Shown here: positions 62,764 through 64,000 of the stretch, in pieces
How positions within the stretch are numbered: the first letter of the stretch is position 1
How the letters are laid out: the number at the start of each line of letters is the position of its first letter
Assembly: GCF_030063455.1 (NCBI RefSeq)
Contig: NZ_JASITB010000001.1
Coordinates: 496,001 to 560,000 of the forward strand
DNA length: 64,000 nucleotides
Reading direction: 5' to 3'
Origin: Cryobacterium sp. PH31-O1
GTDB lineage: Bacteria; Actinomycetota; Actinomycetes; Actinomycetales; Microbacteriaceae
Position numbers and translations under genes: made by a program
The notes under the pieces: generated by a model
What the model was told of the DNA's origin: nothing
The model's input: the letters and a program-made list of their open reading frames with translations, nothing else
Database searches by the model: none

Positions 62764-64000
62764 GCGGTCGTCAAAACACGCGCGGCAATGATCGCCAGAG
62801 CGGTGTCGTGCCCCACCCGGATAGCGCCGTCAACGTGCTGGTAGCCCTTGCCAGCCATGTCGCTGCACGAGAACGAGATCGGACCGACGGGGCTGCGCAG
62901 TTCGGCGCCGTACCTGGCCAGTCCGCCCATGTCGAAGCTCGCGGCGTAGGCGCCGCGGGTCCATTCCTCGGAGCCCCAGTCACTTTCGTAATACACGACC
63001 GGGTGCAGGGCCTGCTCGCCGTAGTAGTGCGAGAGCGATTCAAGGATTCTCGTCTTGCGCTCGTCGGCGCTCAGAGCGAAGACACCATCCGCTTGCTCGT
63101 CGGAGACAAACCCCACGAGGGTGCCGCGGGGGTCTTCGAAATTGGTGTTGTCGTAGGCCTCGTGTACCAGCTCGTACGGGCTGAAGGCGGTGCCCGAGAG
63201 ATCGTCGGCACGCCAAAACGGAGTCTCGTAGACGGCGTGCACCTTGATCACCAAGCCCATGGAGAGGTGCTGGTGCAGCTGCTGCTGGCGGCGCGGCAGG
63301 GGCGGATCGAAGCTGATCCGGCTGATCAGTGGCGGCGGAACGGCGACGATGGCGTGCCGGGCGGTGACCGTCATACCGTCGGCTACGGCCGTAACTTTGC
63401 CCTCGCTCCAGGCCAGGCTGCGCACCGGCTGCCCCAGAAAAACGTCGCTGCCGAGCCTCTCGGCCAGGAGCAGCGGCACCTGCTGCAGACCACCGACCAC
63501 ACGCTCGTCGAGGATGAAGTCTGCGTCGACGAGGTTACTGAACGAGCCGGCGCTGGCGGCCATGAGCAGGGCCTGCAACGCCGAGAAGGAGTGCGCCGGC
63601 TTGGTGAGCATGGCCCCGGCGATGAACATGCCGATGTTGTCGCGGGCTTCCTGGTCGTCGGTTTGGGTCTCCAACCACCGGTTGAACGACACCTCATCGA
63701 GTTCTTTGGCGAGTGGATGCTCCCACGGGCAGTCCGGGTTGATCTCGGCCACGAGGGCGTCGAGCTTCTCAATCAGGCCCACAATTTGCGCTTCGGTGCC
63801 GGCCGGAACCGGAAAAATCTCGCCATCGAATCGGCTGACAACGCCGGCACCATTGATGTACACGTTCTGACCGGTGCGGTAGCGCGGGTAGGTGGCCAGG
63901 CCCAGCTCGGCCAGCATGTCCTTGAGGGCCTGCTGGTCGGGTGACACCCACTGGCCGCCAATTTCGAGCATGGCACCCTCGATCCGATCGGTCCACAGGC
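62760..64000 (-). CDS. Flavin monoamine oxidase, N-terminus beyond window edge
   Basis: FAD enzyme oxidising amines to aldehydes plus ammonia and H2O2. The visible 412 residues begin LWTDRIEGAMLEIGGQWVSP and continue without a stop to the window edge, so the N-terminal FAD-binding GxGxxG part is outside. Substrate-domain features include FDGEIFPVP, ARHAIVAVPPPLISRISFDPPLP and a C-terminal GAYAASFDMGGLARYGAELRSPVGPISFSCSDMAGKGYQHVDGAIRVGHDTA covering the FAD-contact region. First gene seen of an oxidase-Usp-APC permease operon; substrate may be a polyamine or monoamine. Confidence 0.92.
   Translation of the reverse strand, partial: LWTDRIEGAMLEIGGQWVSPDQQALKDMLAELGLATYPRYRTGQNVYINGAGVVSRFDGEIFPVPAGTEAQIVGLIEKLDALVAEINPDCPWEHPLAKELDEVSFNRWLETQTDDQEARDNIGMFIAGAMLTKPAHSFSALQALLMAASAGSFSNLVDADFILDERVVGGLQQVPLLLAERLGSDVFLGQPVRSLAWSEGKVTAVADGMTVTARHAIVAVPPPLISRISFDPPLPRRQQQLHQHLSMGLVIKVHAVYETPFWRADDLSGTAFSPYELVHEAYDNTNFEDPRGTLVGFVSDEQADGVFALSADERKTRILESLSHYYGEQALHPVVYYESDWGSEEWTRGAYAASFDMGGLARYGAELRSPVGPISFSCSDMAGKGYQHVDGAIRVGHDTALAIIAARVLTTA

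Overview
The window is high-GC DNA (roughly two-thirds G+C by eye) from an actinobacterium, most likely a member of the Microbacteriaceae; I cannot name the genus. Pointers are the rne / rplU-rpmA-obg-proB-proA neighbourhood, an ileS gene behind a T-box with a very short specifier hairpin, a folC-DUF4233-ndk string, paired ClpP genes, a mycothiol-type DsbA-like reductase, a DUF222/HNH (13E12-type) gene, and the word RCGGATGC scattered throughout. There is no prophage, IS element, CRISPR array or rRNA. Most of the window is chromosomal core with short accessory stretches.

Layout. 1-5.2 kb (minus strand): rplU-rpmA-obg-proB-proB-proA, with proB present as two intact tandem paralogues and proA cut by the window edge. 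5.2-8.8 kb: DUF4031 protein, an Ig-like membrane-anchored protein, a TIGR03943-type protein and its ArsP-like permease. 8.9-12.4 kb: RNase E, then a 440-bp intergenic region holding seven 16-bp tandem repeats, then a VKOR-family gene. 13-18.9 kb (minus): ileS-folC-DUF4233-ndk behind a T-box. 19-24.1 kb: a peptide ABC transporter with fused ATPases. 24.2-32.6 kb: valS, a GNAT acetyltransferase, a methyltransferase, an M3 peptidase, a membrane protein and BenE. 32.6-37.3 kb: clpX, clpP2, clpP1, trigger factor, tRNA-Pro and tRNA-Gly. 37.4-43 kb: multicopper oxidase, Nei-type glycosylase, RpiB, a DsbA-like reductase and a ProP-like MFS carrier. 43-47.5 kb: a zinc-finger SDR, a lipoprotein and an AAA+ ATPase. 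47.6-55.1 kb: PepN, MscS, a group II truncated globin and a P-type ATPase. 55.1-60.1 kb: MarR regulator, a shortened F420-reductase-like gene, an LLM flavoprotein, a methyltransferase, a PIN protein, a membrane protein and a shortened DUF222/HNH gene. 60.3-64 kb (minus): monoamine oxidase (partial), universal stress protein and APC permease.

How it fits together. The core modules are ribosome, tRNA charging, protein quality control (trigger factor, ClpXP) and peptide turnover (peptide importer, M3 peptidase, PepN). An osmotic theme recurs: two glutamate kinases, one with changes at two positions linked to glutamate/proline binding, plus a ProP-like carrier and an MscS channel. The last operon looks like amine uptake and oxidation. 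Several genes show a -10-like hexamer exactly 6 nt before the start codon and no Shine-Dalgarno, the signature of leaderless mRNAs.

Best leads for something new: (1) the RCGGATGC word, about 45 copies in 64 kb on both strands, once as a perfect hairpin; (2) the tandem proB pair; (3) the 16-bp repeat array between rne and the VKOR gene; (4) two separate genes that look as if they lost their middle third or more in frame.
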